A stretch of 64,000 nt of DNA from Candidatus Contendibacter odensensis (GCA_002747185.1 PDTV01000013.1:1-64000), one strand, 5' to 3'. Counted from the stretch's first letter, positions 9,810 to 25,537 are shown. A program made the numbers and translations. The notes: generated by a model from the letters alone, not told the origin.

Positions 9810-10850
9810 ATGAATCCAAATAACTGTCTGGATTTTGAAAAACCGATTGCTGAGCTGGAAGTGATGCTCAAAGAGCTGCGCCAGCTTAGCACCGAGCAAG
9901 ATTTAAACATCAATGATGAAATCGTCCGGCTGGAAGCTAAAAGTAAAGCCCTGACTGAATCGATATTCGCCAACCTGACACCGTGGCAGATTGCACAGAT
10001 TGCCCGTCACCCGTTGCGTCCCTACACACGGGACTATATTGGGCAATTATTCACCGACTTTCAGGAACTGCATGGTGACCGAACCTTTGCCGATGATCAC
10101 GCTATCATCGGCGGACCGGCACGGCTAAATGGCCGGCCTGTCATGGTGATAGGCCATCAGAAAGGACGGGATACCAAGGAAAAGATTTATCGTAACTTCG
10201 GAATGCCATGCCCGGAAGGCTATCGCAAGGCATTGCGACTGATGAAACTGGCCGAGCGTTTTAGCTTACCTATAGTGGCCTTTATCGATACACCGGGTGC
10301 TTACCCGGGAATAGGTGCCGAGGAGCGCGGCCAAAGTGAAGCCATTGCCCGCAATCTATTCGAAATGAGTCAGTTGCAGATACCTATTATTTGCATCGTC
10401 ATTGGTGAAGGCGGCTCTGGTGGCGCCCTCGCTATTGGCATTGGTGATCGTGTATTGATGCTTCAGTACAGTACCTACTCGGTCATTTCGCCGGAGGGCT
10501 GCGCGGCGATTCTATGGAAAAATGCCGATCAAGCACCCGAAGCGGCTGAAGCAATGGGCTTGACCGCTGATCGTCTGCTCAGTCTGAATCTGATTGACGA
10601 TATGGTTCCTGAACCTCCCGGTGGCGCACACCGTGATCCAGCCAAAATGGCAGAAAATGTCGGCCTGGCACTCAGCAAGCAACTGCAACTACTGGACTTA
10701 CTCTCGACGACCGAATTACTGGAGCAGCGCTATAAGCGGCTCATGGCTTATGGCGAATTTAAAGAAACTGTACCGGCAAACTCAATACAATCATCCTGGC
10801 AGAACAGCATGGCTGCCTTACTGGGTAAGGATAAGGAACAGGATCATTGA
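9810..10850 (+). CDS. accA: Acetyl-CoA carboxylase carboxyltransferase subunit alpha
   Basis: Alpha subunit of the carboxyltransferase that makes malonyl-CoA for fatty acid synthesis; pairs with AccD. 346 aa, somewhat longer than E. coli's 319 because of a C-terminal tail after [11 protein letters not shown]. Family signatures: [11 protein letters not shown] at the N-terminus, [34 protein letters not shown], and [13 protein letters not shown] with the oxyanion glycines. The frame is open 32 codons upstream into the protease gene, but homology begins at this ATG. tilS follows, as in many proteobacteria. Confidence 0.96.
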   Translation: MNPNNCLDFEKPIAELEVMLKELRQLSTEQDLNINDEIVRLEAKSKALTESIFANLTPWQIAQIARHPLRPYTRDYIGQLFTDFQELHGDRTFADDHAIIGGPARLNGRPVMVIGHQKGRDTKEKIYRNFGMPCPEGYRKALRLMKLAERFSLPIVAFIDTPGAYPGIGAEERGQSEAIARNLFEMSQLQIPIICIVIGEGGSGGALAIGIGDRVLMLQYSTYSVISPEGCAAILWKNADQAPEAAEAMGLTADRLLSLNLIDDMVPEPPGGAHRDPAKMAENVGLALSKQLQLLDLLSTTELLEQRYKRLMAYGEFKETVPANSIQSSWQNSMAALLGKDKEQDH

Positions 10851-10914
10851 CCTGGCCAGGATGACATCTGGTGGCTTTAATCGCTGTCATGGCCCCATAG
10901 CACTCAACTAAAGC

Positions 10915-14785
<3,871 letters not shown>

Positions 14786-14825
14786 GCTGTTTTATACCCA
14801 CAGAGACATATCTATGAGGAGTTGA

Positions 14826-16118
<1,293 letters not shown>

Positions 16119-16191
16119 AGCGTCGTAGTATCCCTCTGGTCAGTTCACGTTCATAACCTATTGTGAAGTGAACCCTAAACTGCGTTAAACA

Positions 16192-16251
16192 CACCTCCCG
16201 GCTTTGCCCGTTTTCAAAAACGGATTGCTGGGCAGGGAGGTGCCGATTTTC
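16192..16251 (+). terminator. Hairpin terminator after eno
   Basis: An 8-bp outer stem CACCTCCC / GGGAGGTG encloses a perfect inner hairpin CCGTTTT-C-AAAACGG. The tail CCGATTTTCATT has a short T run. It separates the kdsA-eno transcript from ftsB, and could be a partial terminator. Confidence 0.6.
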
Positions 16252-16283
16252 ATTGATTAATATCCGGCGTTCAATCTATCTCA

Positions 16284-16610
16284 ATGATCCCCATGCAGGT
16301 TATTACAGCTGCTTTAATTGCTGTGCTGGTGTTTTTGCACTATCTCCTATGGATTGACGAGGATGGCGTGCAGAAAACATACGCTTTGGGTATTACTATC
16401 CAGGTGCAAACCGAACAAAACGCTGAGCTGGATGAACGTAACCGCGCACTGGAAGCAGAAATTGAGGATTTAAAAACAGGCCTGGTTGCGATCGAGGAAC
16501 GCGCCCGCTCCGAGATGGGCATGATACGCAAGAATGAAACCTTTTACCGTATTCTCGAAGAACCTGTACCAGGACGAAAAAAACGCCGTCGATCACGGCG
16601 CACCCGTTAG
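16284..16610 (+). CDS. ftsB: Cell division protein FtsB
   Basis: Septum-formation initiator of the FtsQBL complex, 108 aa. One N-terminal membrane helix (about residues 4-24), then a periplasmic coiled coil (AELDERNRALEAEIEDL) and the conserved IEERARSEMGMIRKNETFYRIL end. The C-terminus is strongly basic (GRKKRRRSRRTR), which is unusual for a periplasmic tail but present in several relatives. A second ATG at 16293 is a possible start. The eno-ftsB-ispD-ispF order is standard. Confidence 0.94.
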   Translation: MIPMQVITAALIAVLVFLHYLLWIDEDGVQKTYALGITIQVQTEQNAELDERNRALEAEIEDLKTGLVAIEERARSEMGMIRKNETFYRILEEPVPGRKKRRRSRRTR

Positions 16611-16629
16611 GCCAACTACTCAAGCCTGA

Positions 16630-17346
16630 GTGCAACCACCTATGCCTACCACACATTATTGGGCGTTGGTTCCTGCCGCTGGTGTGGGTAACCGCATGGC
16701 ATCGACGATTCCCAAACAGTATTTGCCACTGGCAGGCGAGCCCGTTATCGTGCATACCTTGCGTACTCTGCTGAGTCATTCACACATCAGCGGCCTGGCT
16801 GTTGTAGTCAGTGCCGAAGATGAATGGTGGTCATCGGTAACCGCGCATCTAAAAACAGCCAAACCATTGTGGACCGTTATTGGCGGTGCTGAGCGCTGTC
16901 ATTCGGTGTTAAATGGTTTAGCCGCATTGCGAGCACACGCTGACCACAATGACTGGGTACTCGTTCATGATGCAGCGCGGCCCTGCTTAACACAAGATGA
17001 TCTTGATCGCTTATTTTTTGAGCTGATGGATGATCCGGTCGGTGGGTTACTGGCTGTGCCGGTGCGGGACACGCTGAAGCGTGCCGAGAATACCCAACGG
17101 ATCAAGATAACGGTGGATCGTTCACAGCTTTGGCACGCACTAACACCACAGATGTTTCAACTAGGTCGCTTGTATGATGCCTTGCAGGCGGCAATAGATC
17201 GGGGACTACTTGTAACCGATGAAGCAGCAGCTATGGAAATAGCCGGATGGGCTCCTCGACTCATTGAGGGGCGAGCCACCAATATGAAAATTACGCGCCC
17301 TGAAGATTTGGCATTAGCTGAATTTTATCTTACCCGAAACAAATAA
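16630..17346 (+). CDS. ispD: 2-C-methyl-D-erythritol 4-phosphate cytidylyltransferase
   Basis: Third step of the MEP isoprenoid pathway: CTP plus MEP gives CDP-ME. 238 aa from a GTG, or 234 from the ATG at 16642. Signatures are [10 protein letters not shown] at the CTP site, [17 protein letters not shown], and [10 protein letters not shown], all close to the N-terminal half; near the end comes [19 protein letters not shown]. Twelve bases separate it from ispF, the next-but-one enzyme of the same pathway. Confidence 0.95.
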   Translation: MQPPMPTTHYWALVPAAGVGNRMASTIPKQYLPLAGEPVIVHTLRTLLSHSHISGLAVVVSAEDEWWSSVTAHLKTAKPLWTVIGGAERCHSVLNGLAALRAHADHNDWVLVHDAARPCLTQDDLDRLFFELMDDPVGGLLAVPVRDTLKRAENTQRIKITVDRSQLWHALTPQMFQLGRLYDALQAAIDRGLLVTDEAAAMEIAGWAPRLIEGRATNMKITRPEDLALAEFYLTRNK

Positions 17347-17357
17347 CGGGACTAGTG

Positions 17358-17825
17358 ATGCGTATTGGTCATGGGTTTGATGTTCATGCTTTTGGCGCAG
17401 GCGAGCATATTACGTTAGGCGGCGTTCGCATTCCATACCAGCGAGGTCTGATCGCGCATTCCGATGGTGATGTGTTGCTGCATGCCTTGTGTGATGCCCT
17501 GCTGGGTGCGGCAGGTCTGGGTGATATCGGTCAGCATTTTCCAGATAACAACGCTGAATTTGAAAATATCGACAGCCGGATGCTGGTGCGGCGAGTCATG
17601 CTGTTATTGCAACAACAAAAATGGCATGTCGCTAATGTCGATACCACCATCATTGCACAAGCACCACGTATAGCACCACATATTGTCACCATCCGCCAGC
17701 ATATCGCTGCTGATCTAAATATTGATCTCGGTCAGGTCAATGTCAAAGCCACCACGACAGAACATCTCGGCTCTATTGGTCGTGGTGAGGGCATTGCAGT
17801 TCACGCTGTAGTACTACTCATCTAA
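17358..17825 (+). CDS. ispF: 2-C-methyl-D-erythritol 2,4-cyclodiphosphate synthase
   Basis: Cyclises CDP-ME-2-phosphate in the MEP pathway. 155 aa, trimeric family. Zinc ligands in [12 protein letters not shown] (D8, H10), then [21 protein letters not shown] (shown in part) and the C-terminal [23 protein letters not shown] three bases earlier is the alternative start. In operon with ispD. Confidence 0.97.
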   Translation: MRIGHGFDVHAFGAGEHITLGGVRIPYQRGLIAHSDGDVLLHALCDALLGAAGLGDIGQHFPDNNAEFENIDSRMLVRRVMLLLQQQKWHVANVDTTIIAQAPRIAPHIVTIRQHIAADLNIDLGQVNVKATTTEHLGSIGRGEGIAVHAVVLLI

Positions 17826-17893
17826 AAGCTATAGCGCAAGCACTATAAACTGGAGCAATGTATAGTGATAATTTGCACGTTAAAACAGATGAG

Positions 17894-17935
17894 TATAGTG
17901 GAGTCAATTAAATTTGATTAATTGGTTCCACTATA
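17894..17935. repeat. Long inverted repeat in the ispF-csrA gap
   Basis: Two 18-base arms (TATAGTGGAGTCAATTAA and its near-complement, 16 of 18 paired) around a six-base loop. The arms begin and end in TATAGTGG / CCACTATA. No T tract follows on either strand, so it is not a plain terminator. Shape and TA ends resemble fused terminal repeats of a Tc1/IS630-like or MITE-like element. The rest of the 416-bp gap shows no gene; the tRNA genes often found after csrA in relatives are absent here. Confidence 0.6.
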
Positions 17936-18241
17936 TTGAGCGATTTGGGTCAGGGCTGGCACTTGAGCGACATTCGGACAGCCTGCGGATACTCAGCAAC
18001 ATAAGTTAACAGCATCATCCTGGCAATAAACCGGTTCATTCCAGCCGGAAATTTCACCCCTGAGAAGGCGTATGACAGCCCTAACGCTATAGATTATGAT
18101 GGTCAGGCAAAATAAACTGTATTGCGATGGGCAAGCACACCATGCGGCTATTCATGAAATCACCGTAGTCTGAGCTTATGAAAGACTCTAACTATATTGG
18201 CGCTATTGGTGCCCTTGCCATGCCCCGAGAAAACGGCCGCC

Positions 18242-18451
18242 CTATTCTGGCAATGGGGGTTGATCCACAACAAGCGTGTCACTATCCTGCTCGCGTTTAA
18301 TGCGCTCGTAAATTTCCTCACGGTGTACCGCAATATTTTTAGGGGCATTGACCCCGATGCGAACCTGATTACCCTTTACACCCAGTACGGTGACTGTCAC
18401 GTCATCACCGATCATAAGCGTTTCTCCAACTCTGCGTGTCAAAATCAACAT
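18242..18451 (-). CDS. csrA: Carbon storage regulator CsrA
   Basis: Small dimeric RNA-binding protein that represses translation by covering GGA motifs in mRNA leaders. 69 aa: [45 protein letters not shown], of which both segments are diagnostic (shown in part), plus the R44-type residue in VHREE. AAGGAG lies nine bases before the ATG; the longer open frame upstream is not conserved. Downstream of alaS-lysC, the gammaproteobacterial arrangement. Confidence 0.97.
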   Translation of the reverse strand: MLILTRRVGETLMIGDDVTVTVLGVKGNQVRIGVNAPKNIAVHREEIYERIKREQDSDTLVVDQPPLPE

Positions 18452-18588
18452 TTCAGCTACTCCTTGTGTTCCATGCAACAGCACCAGGATCGTCTTGCGG
18501 TTTTTGACAGTCCGCATCTGTAAAAAGCATTTTCGTCGAAAACGGATTACATAAGCTGCTTTTGGCTGCCCTTAGCTGACATCTTGTC

Positions 18589-19821
18589 TCAGGCTGCCTT
18601 ATCTAGCTCAAATGCCTCATGCAAAGCACGGACACCTAGCTCCAGATATTTCTCGTCAATCACCACCGATATTTTGATTTCAGAGGTGGAAATCATACGG
18701 ATGTTAATGCCTTCCCTTGCCAGTACACCAAACATTCTACTGGCGATACCCGCGTGAGACCGCATACCCATACCGACCAGAGAAACCTTGGCAATCCTGC
18801 TATCCCCCGAAACTTCACGGGCACCCAACTGATCCGCATTGCGCTTCAAAATCCCCAAGGCACGTTCATAGTCATTACGATGTACCGTAAAGGTAAAATC
18901 AGTTGTCTCATCGTGGCTGATATTCTGGATAATCATATCCACTTCAATATTGGCATCAGATATTGCCCCCAGAATACTGAAGGCGATACCTGGTCGGTCG
19001 GGCACTCCCAATACAGTCAGCTTGGCCTCATCACGATTAGACGCGATACCAGCAATCGACACTTTTTCCATATACTCCGCCTCAAGTGCTTCCTCAAAAC
19101 TGATTAGCGTACCTGAACCTTCCTCAAAGGTAGAGAGCACACGTAATGGGACATTATGTTTACCCGCAAATTCCACAGCACGGATTTGCAACACCTTGGA
19201 ACCAAGGCTTGCCATCTCCAGCATCTCCTCGAAGGTGATAGAGTCCAATCGGCGCGCTTCAGGCACTATACGCGGATCGGTCGTATACACACCATCCACA
19301 TCGGTATATATCTGACATTCGCTGGCTTTCAATGCTGCCGCCAGCGCCACACCGGTCGTATCAGAACCGCCTCGTCCCAGGGTGGTAATATTGCCATCCT
19401 CATCTACACCCTGAAATCCAGCAACGACAACGATACGGCCCGCATCAAGATCGGCACGAATAGCTGCCGATTCAATATCCTGGATACGTGCCTTATTGTG
19501 CGCATTATCAGTCAGGATTCGCGCCTGGTTACCGGTATAGGAACGGGCTGAATACCCTCGCTTTTCCAAAGCAATACAAAGCAAAGCTATCGTGACCTGT
19601 TCACCTGTTGCCAGCAGCACATCCATCTCACGGGGCGCGGGATATGCACTGATATTCCTGGCCAAACCAATCAATCGATCCGTTTCCCCGCTCATGGCCG
19701 AGACAACCACTACAATTTGGTTGCCACGTTCATACCAATCAATCACCTTTTCGGCAACATGCTCGATTCGCTCCGTCGAGCCGACCGAGGTTCCGCCATA
19801 TTTTTGTACGATAAGCGCCAT
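18589..19821 (-). CDS. lysC: Aspartate kinase
   Basis: Phosphorylates aspartate, the entry to lysine, threonine and methionine. 410 aa, single-function form. The kinase domain starts ALIVQKYGGTSVGSTERI and contains GRGGSDTTGVALAAAL. Two C-terminal ACT domains (VLGVPDRPGIAFSILGAIS and VSLVGMGMRSHAGIASRMF) suggest feedback control by lysine and/or threonine. The open frame runs five codons further upstream, but MALIVQKYGG is the conserved start. Between alaS and csrA. Confidence 0.96.
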   Translation of the reverse strand: MALIVQKYGGTSVGSTERIEHVAEKVIDWYERGNQIVVVVSAMSGETDRLIGLARNISAYPAPREMDVLLATGEQVTIALLCIALEKRGYSARSYTGNQARILTDNAHNKARIQDIESAAIRADLDAGRIVVVAGFQGVDEDGNITTLGRGGSDTTGVALAAALKASECQIYTDVDGVYTTDPRIVPEARRLDSITFEEMLEMASLGSKVLQIRAVEFAGKHNVPLRVLSTFEEGSGTLISFEEALEAEYMEKVSIAGIASNRDEAKLTVLGVPDRPGIAFSILGAISDANIEVDMIIQNISHDETTDFTFTVHRNDYERALGILKRNADQLGAREVSGDSRIAKVSLVGMGMRSHAGIASRMFGVLAREGINIRMISTSEIKISVVIDEKYLELGVRALHEAFELDKAA

Positions 19822-20094
19822 TATTCTTCCTGCCAAAATGCAAACGATCCGTTTTAAAGGGCGCGATTATAACGAAAGGGGACTAATAGCCAAGCGCTTT
19901 CGGGGTTTGAATACCAAGAATGCGAACACAAACCGGCTTGTCTCCCAGTAAATCCCGCAGATTTTCATCTGTCCGGAACATGGCACTAATGTATATAAAA
20001 CAGTGGTATAAATGAAAATAAGCACGGTAGTTCTGAATCACTATCCTTCAAGCCAATACCCCACCATCAGTGCCCAAATCACTCAATTAAGGCT

Positions 20095-22728
20095 TTAATC
20101 AAGCTGCAAACGAACCCAGTCAGGCACTGAACTCAATGCCTTGTCCAGATTTTTCGGTTGCGTACCACCTGCTTGTGCCATATCCGGACGACCGCCACCC
20201 TTGCCGCCAACCTGCTGAGCAACAGCATTAACCAGTTCACCGGCCTTGATTTTTTTGGTTTCCGCTGAAGTAACACCTGCTACCAGTCGTACTTTATCGT
20301 CCTCAACCGTCGCCAGTACGATTGCTGCCACCTTAAGCTTATCCTTACAACGATCCACTGCTTCACGCAGGGTCTTGACATCCACGCCGTCCAGTCGGGC
20401 GGCCAATACCTGAATACCGTTCACGTCCACAGCCTGACTCAGCACATCAGAACCCTGACCGCTCGCCAGCCGTGCTTTCAACTGTTCAATCTCTTTTTCC
20501 AACTGGCGATTACGCTCAAGCAACTGTTGCACCTTGCCAGGAAAATTGTCACGATCCCCCTTGACCAATAAAGCGGCTTGACGATTACATTCTTGAAACG
20601 CCGCCACAAAATCCAGTGCCCGTTCACCGGCGACTGCTTCAATCCGCCGTATACCGGCAGCAACGCCACTTTCAGAGGTAATCTTGAACAAACCAATATC
20701 ACCGACCCGATTAGCGTGTGTGCCGCCACACAGCTCGGTGGAAAAATCGCCCATCCGTAGCACCCGCACCTTATCGCCGTATTTTTCACCGAACAGCGCC
20801 ATCGCACCGGATGCAATCGCTTCATCGGGCGACATGATGGTGGTTTCTATCACCACATTAGCGCGAATCCAGGCGTTGACCATACGTTCAATGGTCGCTA
20901 ACTGCTCAGGTGTGACCGGCTCAAAATGCGAGAAATCAAAACGCAATCTTTCAGAATTGACCAGAGAGCCTTTCTGGCTAACATGCGTGCCCAGTACTTG
21001 CCGCAAAGCAGCGTGCATCAGATGCGTCACCGAGTGATGCAGCGCAGTAGCCTGCCGTTTTTCAGCATCAACCTGAGCATGCAGCTGATCGCCACGATGC
21101 AGTTGACCCTGCTGCAAAACACCCATATGGGTAAACGCGCCTTCACCCTGTTTCTGGGTATCACGCACCTCAAACGCCATACCCTCAGCACGCAGCCAGC
21201 CGATATCACCGACCTGGCCACCGGATTCTGCATAAAATGGGGTATGATCCAAAACGACCACACCCTTATCGCCACAATGTAAAGTCTCTACCGGCTTGCC
21301 ATCAAAAAATAATGCAGTAATGGTGGCAACCTCATCCAGACAGTCATAACCATGAAACTCGGTGCAGCCCTCGACCGCAAGGTTAGCGGTGTGCTGTGTA
21401 CCGAATGTGCTATGGGCACGCGCCCGTTCTCGCTGCGCGGCCATTTCTCGCTCAAAGCCGGCACTATCTACATCCAGACCACGTTCACGGGCAATATCGG
21501 CAGTCAAATCGGCTGGAAAGCCATAGGTATCATAAAGTTTGAAAACGGTTTCGCCGGAAATGGTTTTACCGGACAGTTGCGCGATGTCTTCCTCCAGCAG
21601 TTTCATGCCATGTGACAAGGTTTCGGCAAAACGTTCCTCTTCCTGCTCAATCACACGAACCACTTGTGCAGCCGCCTTAGGCAGTTCCGGATAGGCTTCG
21701 CCCATCTCAACCGCCAGCGGCGCAACCAGCGTGTGAAAGAATCGCCCGTCAACACCCAGTTTGTAGCCATGACGAATAGCACGGCGCATAATTCGCCGCA
21801 GCACATAGCCGCGCCCTTCGTTAGATGGCAACACACCATCAACAATCAAGAAAGCCGTGGCACGAATATGGTCAGCGATTACCCGCAACGAGCTTGATTG
21901 CAAATCCTGTGTACCGGTCACTTTGGCAGCCGCTTTTATCAAGTGGCGAAACAGGTCAATTTCATAGTTGCTATGCACGCCCTGCAAGACGGCTGCCAAA
22001 CGCTCCAATCCCATGCCGGTATCGACCGAGGGTTTGGGTAGTGGTGTCAGATGGCCATCAGTATCACGGTCATACTGCATAAACACCAAGTTCCAGATTT
22101 CAGTGTAACGGTCGCCGTCCTCCTCCGGACTACCTGGTGGGCCACCGGCGATGTGTGGACCATGATCGTAAAATATTTCTGAACAAGGCCCACAAGGGCC
22201 AGTATCCCCCATCGCCCAAAAATTATCACTCTCATACGGTTTTCCACTTGTCTTGTCACCGATACGAACGATATGATCCTGGGGTACCTTAATTGCTTCA
22301 GCCCAGACGCGGTACGCCTCATCATCAGTGTTATACACTGTGACCCAAAGCTTTTCCGGTGGCAACTTCAATACATCCACCAAAAATTCCCAACCGAAAT
22401 GGATCGCCTCTTTTTTGAAATAATCACCAAAACTAAAATTACCCAGCATCTCAAAAAATGTGTGATGGCGAGCGGTATAACCTACATTTTTCAGATCATT
22501 ATGCTTACCACCCGCACGTACACAGCGCTGAGCCGTCACCGCTCGATGGTAAGGGCGATGATCACGACCGGTGAATACATCCTTGAACTGAACCATACCG
22601 GCGTTAGTAAACAACAGCGTGGTGTCATTGACAGGAACAAGTGGGCTACTGGCAACCACTTCATGTTGATGGTCACGGAAAAAATTCAAAAAAAGCGTTC
22701 TAAGTTCAGCGCTACTGGTCATGGTCAT
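20095..22728 (-). CDS. alaS: Alanyl-tRNA synthetase
   Basis: Charges tRNA-Ala; 877 aa, full length. The class II catalytic core has [20 protein letters not shown] (start of the family signature) and [18 protein letters not shown]. The editing domain has the zinc-binding [12 protein letters not shown] and [13 protein letters not shown] motifs. The C-Ala domain ends with [15 protein letters not shown]. Starts at ATG 22728 or 22722. Between recX (30 bp away) and lysC. The 273-bp gap before lysC shows nothing I recognise. Confidence 0.97.
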   Translation of the reverse strand: MTMTSSAELRTLFLNFFRDHQHEVVASSPLVPVNDTTLLFTNAGMVQFKDVFTGRDHRPYHRAVTAQRCVRAGGKHNDLKNVGYTARHHTFFEMLGNFSFGDYFKKEAIHFGWEFLVDVLKLPPEKLWVTVYNTDDEAYRVWAEAIKVPQDHIVRIGDKTSGKPYESDNFWAMGDTGPCGPCSEIFYDHGPHIAGGPPGSPEEDGDRYTEIWNLVFMQYDRDTDGHLTPLPKPSVDTGMGLERLAAVLQGVHSNYEIDLFRHLIKAAAKVTGTQDLQSSSLRVIADHIRATAFLIVDGVLPSNEGRGYVLRRIMRRAIRHGYKLGVDGRFFHTLVAPLAVEMGEAYPELPKAAAQVVRVIEQEEERFAETLSHGMKLLEEDIAQLSGKTISGETVFKLYDTYGFPADLTADIARERGLDVDSAGFEREMAAQRERARAHSTFGTQHTANLAVEGCTEFHGYDCLDEVATITALFFDGKPVETLHCGDKGVVVLDHTPFYAESGGQVGDIGWLRAEGMAFEVRDTQKQGEGAFTHMGVLQQGQLHRGDQLHAQVDAEKRQATALHHSVTHLMHAALRQVLGTHVSQKGSLVNSERLRFDFSHFEPVTPEQLATIERMVNAWIRANVVIETTIMSPDEAIASGAMALFGEKYGDKVRVLRMGDFSTELCGGTHANRVGDIGLFKITSESGVAAGIRRIEAVAGERALDFVAAFQECNRQAALLVKGDRDNFPGKVQQLLERNRQLEKEIEQLKARLASGQGSDVLSQAVDVNGIQVLAARLDGVDVKTLREAVDRCKDKLKVAAIVLATVEDDKVRLVAGVTSAETKKIKAGELVNAVAQQVGGKGGGRPDMAQAGGTQPKNLDKALSSVPDWVRLQLD

Positions 22729-22758
22729 GATTCAAATAGATATTGGGGATACAGCTGT

Positions 22759-23232
22759 TTAGATACTCTCAAACAGGCATTTGATTTGCTCTTGGGTAAA
22801 ACCGTGCTGACGGAAAACCCGAATTTGTTGCATGCGTTCCGCGTTATCAGTGGGGACACGGGCTTTAAATCGCTTATCATGCAATTTACGTAGCCCGGGC
22901 AGCCAATCATCCGCCAACGCCGCCAGCGCTGCATTAACCAGGTCTTGCGGTACACCACGCTCACGTAATTCACGATCAATCCGCAATGGCCCATAACCTT
23001 TATCGGCCCGGCTACACGCATATACCTCAGCGTAGCGCGACTCGTCCAGTAAACCCTCCTCCATCAATTGATCCAATACTGGCTCAATATACTCAGAGGA
23101 CAATCCCCGTTGACGCAATTTTTGCCAAAGTTCCAATCGGGAATGTTCACGTCGCGCCAATAATTCCAACGCTTTAGTGCGAATAGCCACCAGGTTGGTC
23201 GCAGCCGCCCTAGCGATCTTTGTCTGATTCAT
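22759..23232 (-). CDS. recX: Recombination regulatory protein RecX
   Basis: Binds RecA filaments and blocks their growth. 157 aa from this ATG, with the three-helix repeats typical of the family: [48 protein letters not shown] and GFTQEQI near the end (shown in part). The frame is open to further ATGs at 23256 and 23280, inside a 24-bp tandem repeat that also encodes the recA C-terminus. I chose the ATG after the repeat because the extra MNR-LPPA units look like repeat translation. It overlaps recA by 23 bases or more. Confidence 0.92.
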   Translation of the reverse strand: MNQTKIARAAATNLVAIRTKALELLARREHSRLELWQKLRQRGLSSEYIEPVLDQLMEEGLLDESRYAEVYACSRADKGYGPLRIDRELRERGVPQDLVNAALAALADDWLPGLRKLHDKRFKARVPTDNAERMQQIRVFRQHGFTQEQIKCLFESI

Positions 23233-24307
23233 CGCTGGTGGCAGTAACCGGTTCATTGCCGGTGGCAGTGACCGGTTCATCGCCTGTATCCGGCGCAGGT
23301 TGCAGGTCAGTATCGGGACGCTTCAGGAAATAATCACGTATTTTTCCTTCCAATTCCTGTGCCAATCCGGGGTTTTCCTTGAGATAACTTCGAGCATTTT
23401 CCTTGCCTTGACCAATACGTGTGCCGTTACAGCTATACCAGGCACCTGACTTGTCAATCAACCCCAACCTGACACCCAGATCGATGATTTCACCCAGTCG
23501 GGATGTCCCTTCACCATAGAGAATTTCAAACTCGGCTTGCTTGAAAGGTGGTGCAACCTTGTTCTTGATCACCTTGACCCGTGTTTCATTGCCAATCACT
23601 TCATCGCCTTTTTTAATCGCACCCGTGCGACGAATATCGAGTCGTACCGAGGCATAGAACTTGAGTGCATTGCCTCCGGTGGTGGTTTCAGGCGAGCCAA
23701 ACATCACGCCGATTTTCATGCGTATCTGGTTAATAAAAATCACCAGCGTGTTGGAGCGTTTGATATTCGCAGTCAGCTTTCGCAGCGCCTGACTCATAAG
23801 GCGGGCATGTAGCCCCACATGAGAATCCCCCATATCACCTTCAATTTCGGCTTTCGGGGTCAGTGCTGCCACCGAGTCAACCACCACGATATCGACAGCA
23901 CCAGAACGCACCAGCATATCGGCGATTTCCAGCGCCTGCTCACCCGTATCGGGCTGAGACACTAACAAATCATCGATACTAACACCCAATTTAGTGGCAT
24001 AAACCGGATCCAGCGCATGTTCCGCATCGACAAATGCTGCACAGCCTTCCAGTTTTTGTGCCTGTGCAATCACCTGCAAGGCAAGGGTCGTTTTACCGGA
24101 AGATTCCGGCCCATAGATTTCCACGATGCGCCCACGTGGCAAACCACCAACGCCAAGGGCGATATCCAGACCCAAAGAGCCTGTAGAAATGGTTTGTATA
24201 TCATGCATGGCTGTGGTGTCACCCATCCGCATGACGGCGCCTTTGCCAAACTGGCGCTCAATTTGGGTCAACGCACCAGCAAGCGCTTTTTTCTTGTTGT
24301 CGTCCAT
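23210..24307 (-). CDS. recA: Recombinase RecA
   Basis: Strand-exchange protein and SOS co-protease, 365 aa. Walker [14 protein letters not shown], the loop [20 protein letters not shown], and [17 protein letters not shown] are all intact. The conserved start is [20 protein letters not shown], with AGGGGGAG upstream; the frame is open 18 codons further. The acidic C-terminal tail, which tunes RecA activity, is enlarged by the duplicated EPVTATxx octapeptide. No LexA box of the CTGT-N8-ACAG type is seen upstream. Followed by recX. Confidence 0.97.
   Translation of the reverse strand: MDDNKKKALAGALTQIERQFGKGAVMRMGDTTAMHDIQTISTGSLGLDIALGVGGLPRGRIVEIYGPESSGKTTLALQVIAQAQKLEGCAAFVDAEHALDPVYATKLGVSIDDLLVSQPDTGEQALEIADMLVRSGAVDIVVVDSVAALTPKAEIEGDMGDSHVGLHARLMSQALRKLTANIKRSNTLVIFINQIRMKIGVMFGSPETTTGGNALKFYASVRLDIRRTGAIKKGDEVIGNETRVKVIKNKVAPPFKQAEFEILYGEGTSRLGEIIDLGVRLGLIDKSGAWYSCNGTRIGQGKENARSYLKENPGLAQELEGKIRDYFLKRPDTDLQPAPDTGDEPVTATGNEPVTATSDESDKDR
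23226..23284. repeat. 24-bp tandem repeat across the recA/recX overlap
   Basis: Two full 24-base units (23226-23249 and 23250-23273, three mismatches) and an 11-base partial third. It reads as EPVTATGN / EPVTATSD at the end of RecA and as MNRSLPPA / MNRLLPPA upstream of RecX. Each unit therefore lengthens both frames and supplies recX with an extra ATG. Confidence 0.85.
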
Positions 24308-24332
24308 CCAGCGATGCTCCCCCTGAAGATGG

Positions 24333-24361
24333 TTAAGCCTGTAGAGTTTGAGATATGTCAA
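24333..24361 (-). promoter_or_regulatory. Possible sigma-70 promoter for recA
   Basis: A perfect -35 TTGACA (24356-24361, reverse strand) stands 17 bases before GCTTAA, a poor -10. It lies in the gap between thpR and recA. The weak -10 keeps confidence low. Confidence 0.35.
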
Positions 24362-24389
24362 TAATTATTCCATGGAACCGACAGCTAAC

Positions 24390-24905
24390 CTAGTCCTCAG
24401 TCGGCCAACGGGACAATACGTGATAGCGAGCACCTTGTGGTGATGGTAGTGACTCCACCAATACGATTTCATTCGTTTGCCAACGCAAGGGTTCTGCCAG
24501 TGGCTGATTGGGGATTGCACCGGAAAAGCGACGCGCCAGCGTAATATGCGCCTGAAACGCGCGTCGTTCAGGTGTAAAACCACACCGTTGCAAACGTTGG
24601 TTTAAATCAGCAACCAGCGTGTAAAGTTCAGGTGGTGTACGGGAACAACCTAGCCACAAAATACGTGGCCCTGGCCAATAGCCGTAGCGGTCAAGTCGCA
24701 AATCCAGCAGGGGCACAGACAAGCTGGAGAGTGCTGTCTTATAGGCGGCCAAATGCGCCGCTTCCGTATGACCTAAAAACACCAAGGTCAGGTGTAAATT
24801 TGCATCACGCACTCTTGACTTACCCGCCGCCTGTGCCGCTAATCTTGCAAGCTGCTGGCGTTCGGGGTCCTCTGGCCAGAGTCGCCGCGGTTTTTCTTCA
24901 GACAA
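24390..24905 (-). CDS. thpR: RNA 2',3'-cyclic phosphodiesterase (2'-5' RNA ligase family)
   Basis: 2H phosphoesterase family. Both HxTx motifs are present: HLTLVFLG and HITLARRFSG. From the TTG overlapping the pncC stop it would be 171 aa, near the E. coli length of 176. An ATG at 25001 is also in frame and would give 203 aa. The first strand normally reads like RLFFALWP. Here only RRLWPEDPERQQLARL matches, or alternatively KVFWIIL further upstream, so the true start is uncertain. Sits between pncC and recA. Confidence 0.85.
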   Translation of the reverse strand: MSEEKPRRLWPEDPERQQLARLAAQAAGKSRVRDANLHLTLVFLGHTEAAHLAAYKTALSSLSVPLLDLRLDRYGYWPGPRILWLGCSRTPPELYTLVADLNQRLQRCGFTPERRAFQAHITLARRFSGAIPNQPLAEPLRWQTNEIVLVESLPSPQGARYHVLSRWPTED

Positions 24906-25350
24906 AATAATCCAAAATACCTTGTAGCGCAGCAGCGACCGTTGCTGAACGTACGGCATTCCGATCCCCTTCAAAATGGCGGCGTATGGTCTTGACCTCA
25001 CCGTTGCGCTGTGCCCATGCCATATAAACCGTACCTACTGGCTTTTCAGGATTACCGCCATCCGGTCCAGCAACACCACTAACAGCCACACTAATACTGG
25101 CACGACTGTGCTCCAAAGCACCAAGCGCCATCTCAGTCACAACCTCAGCACTAACCGCACCGTGTTTAAGAAGGATCGATTTTTTTACGCCCAACTGTTT
25201 CGCTTTAGCAGTATTGCTATAGGTAACGAAACCGCAATCAAACCAGCCAGAGCTACCAGCGATATCGGTAATCATCTTGGCAATCCAGCCACCTGTACAG
25301 GATTCGGCAGCCGTTAATACCTGATTATTTAGGCGAGAGCTATAGTTTAT
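24898..25350 (-). CDS. pncC: Nicotinamide-nucleotide amidase (CinA C-terminal/PncC type), no canonical start codon
   Basis: Deamidates NMN in pyridine nucleotide salvage. The core is clear: AAESCTGGWIAKMITDIAGSS, VAVSGVAGPDGGNPEKPVGTVYMAW and GDRNAVR (first two shown in part). The first ATG (25275) lies downstream of the conserved ESCTGGW motif. The frame stays open from there back to a TAA near 25387 but contains no ATG, GTG or TTG. An ATA at 25350 has CGGGG seven bases upstream; an ATT at 25368 has no ribosome binding site. It may use a rare start or have lost it. No N-terminal CinA domain is present. Next to the intron-bearing tRNA gene. Confidence 0.7.
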   Translation of the reverse strand: MNYSSRLNNQVLTAAESCTGGWIAKMITDIAGSSGWFDCGFVTYSNTAKAKQLGVKKSILLKHGAVSAEVVTEMALGALEHSRASISVAVSGVAGPDGGNPEKPVGTVYMAWAQRNGEVKTIRRHFEGDRNAVRSATVAAALQGILDYFV

Positions 25351-25537
25351 GGCATAACCCCGGTAAATTGATAATTTTTTTAAAGTTTAGTTATACCGCG
25401 ACAACGAATCGATAGCGCTAGACACCGCGTGATCATAATAAAGCCATTCAGTATTATTGCGTGAAACTTTTTTACATTTCTTTCGATAAGGTTTAGGCGT
25501 GACTCACTGGAATTCGGCTGGTAAAATTTTATTCTAG

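Noticed and set aside
17826..18241. tRNA genes after csrA as in Pseudomonas
   Set aside because: No T-loop GTTCGA motif or clover-leaf stems on either strand.
23226..23284. Short direct repeats that might be a CRISPR array
   Set aside because: The 24-bp units are tandem with no spacers and are part of the recA and recX reading frames.
24308..24400. LexA (SOS) box before recA
   Set aside because: No CTGT-N8-ACAG or close variant was found on either strand; only a possible TTGACA -35.
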